A stretch of 8,029 nt of DNA from Synechococcaceae bacterium WBB_10_009 (GTDB lineage Bacteria; Cyanobacteriota; Cyanobacteriia; PCC-6307; Cyanobiaceae). How positions within the stretch are numbered: the stretch's first letter is position 1; every line of letters begins with the position of its first letter. This document shows, piece by piece, positions 7,836-8,029 of the stretch. The notes beneath the pieces are model-generated. The model searched no databases, had not been told where the DNA came from, and worked only from the letters and a program-made list of their open reading frames with translations. The DNA lies in contig RHBP01000076.1 of assembly GCA_010030955.1 (NCBI GenBank), positions 1-8,029 of the forward strand, in the 5' to 3' direction. The translations under genes were made by a program, and so were the position numbers.

Positions 7836-7963
7836 GTCTGCTGTTGTGCCTGCCCCCACTGGCCAGATCCAAGCGGGCAATCCAAAAAGATTGAGACCTT
7901 TCAGGCGGTGGATCAAGGCCAAGTGCGAGGATGGCTGTTGACAACAAAAAGACATAAGCCCTC

Positions 7964-8029
7964 GTGCAAGGTCACATTCAGTCGGTCTCCTTCGATGGTC
8001 GGGAGATCCGGCTGACCACCGGACGGTTC
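7964..8029 (+). CDS. pnp: Polynucleotide phosphorylase, N-terminal fragment
   Basis: The last 22 codons of the window begin GTG CAA GGT and encode MQGHIQSVSFDGREIRL followed by TTGRF, which matches the conserved start of bacterial PNPase (xxQSxSFDGRExxLxTGRFAxQA). PNPase is a trimeric phosphorolytic 3'-5' exoribonuclease involved in mRNA decay. The gene runs off the end of the window, so its catalytic and KH/S1 domains cannot be seen. An in-frame TAA at 7955-7957 rules out an upstream start, making GTG 7964 the only initiator. No Shine-Dalgarno sequence and no convincing promoter are visible in the 128 bases between the rpsN terminator and this start. The order rpsN - pnp is one I associate with picocyanobacteria. 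Confidence 0.9.
   Translation, partial: MQGHIQSVSFDGREIRLTTGRF

Noticed and set aside
7938..7943. TTGACA as the -35 box of pnp
   Set aside because: A 17-base spacer would put the -10 box at the GTG start itself, where the sequence is CTCGTG; no TANNNT hexamer is suitably placed.

Overview
The window reads as a chromosomal housekeeping stretch from a GC-rich picocyanobacterium, most likely of the Cyanobium / Synechococcus subcluster 5.2 type. The basis is high G+C, very short intergenic gaps, cyanobacterial-type LepA, Nfu and 100-residue S14 proteins, and the run site-2 protease (rseP) - rpsN - pnp, which I associate with marine and freshwater Synechococcus and Prochlorococcus. The genus is inferred from protein character and gene order, not from a search.

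Left block (1-1878, minus strand): lepA (elongation factor 4) is complete. Its stop codon overlaps by four bases (ATGA) the start of a second minus-strand gene that leaves the window at base 1 and begins with a hydrophobic, signal-peptide-like N-terminus. A 132-base intergenic region (1879-2010) separates lepA from the divergent plus-strand genes; it holds a lepA -10 candidate embedded in a perfect inverted repeat.

Central block (2011-4822, plus strand): a glycerol-dehydrogenase-family enzyme with all metal ligands, a small Nfu iron-sulfur scaffold and seryl-tRNA synthetase follow one another with gaps of 47 and 41 bases. A TAAGCT/TAGGCT -10-like hexamer sits in front of nfu and of serS, so they may be co-transcribed and also have their own starts.

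mqo region (4786-6239, minus strand): a malate:quinone oxidoreductase gene runs convergent to serS. Its reading frame breaks near 4983-4988, exactly where the family motif LLGASPGAST is expected. The conserved C-terminus continues without stops in another frame down to 4786, overlapping the end of serS. This is either a recent pseudogene made by a small (probably 13-base) deletion or a sequence error in a very GC-rich spot. It is the most notable point in the window.

Right block (6326-8029, plus strand): rseP (membrane site-2 protease), rpsN (ribosomal protein S14) with its own -10 candidate and a clear intrinsic terminator, then the first 22 codons of pnp (polynucleotide phosphorylase), which leaves the window. 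Translation, RNA turnover, Fe-S assembly and membrane-stress proteolysis dominate. I found no mobile element, CRISPR array, tRNA, rRNA or defence system, and no convincing sign of an undescribed system. No stretch longer than 300 bases lacks a gene.
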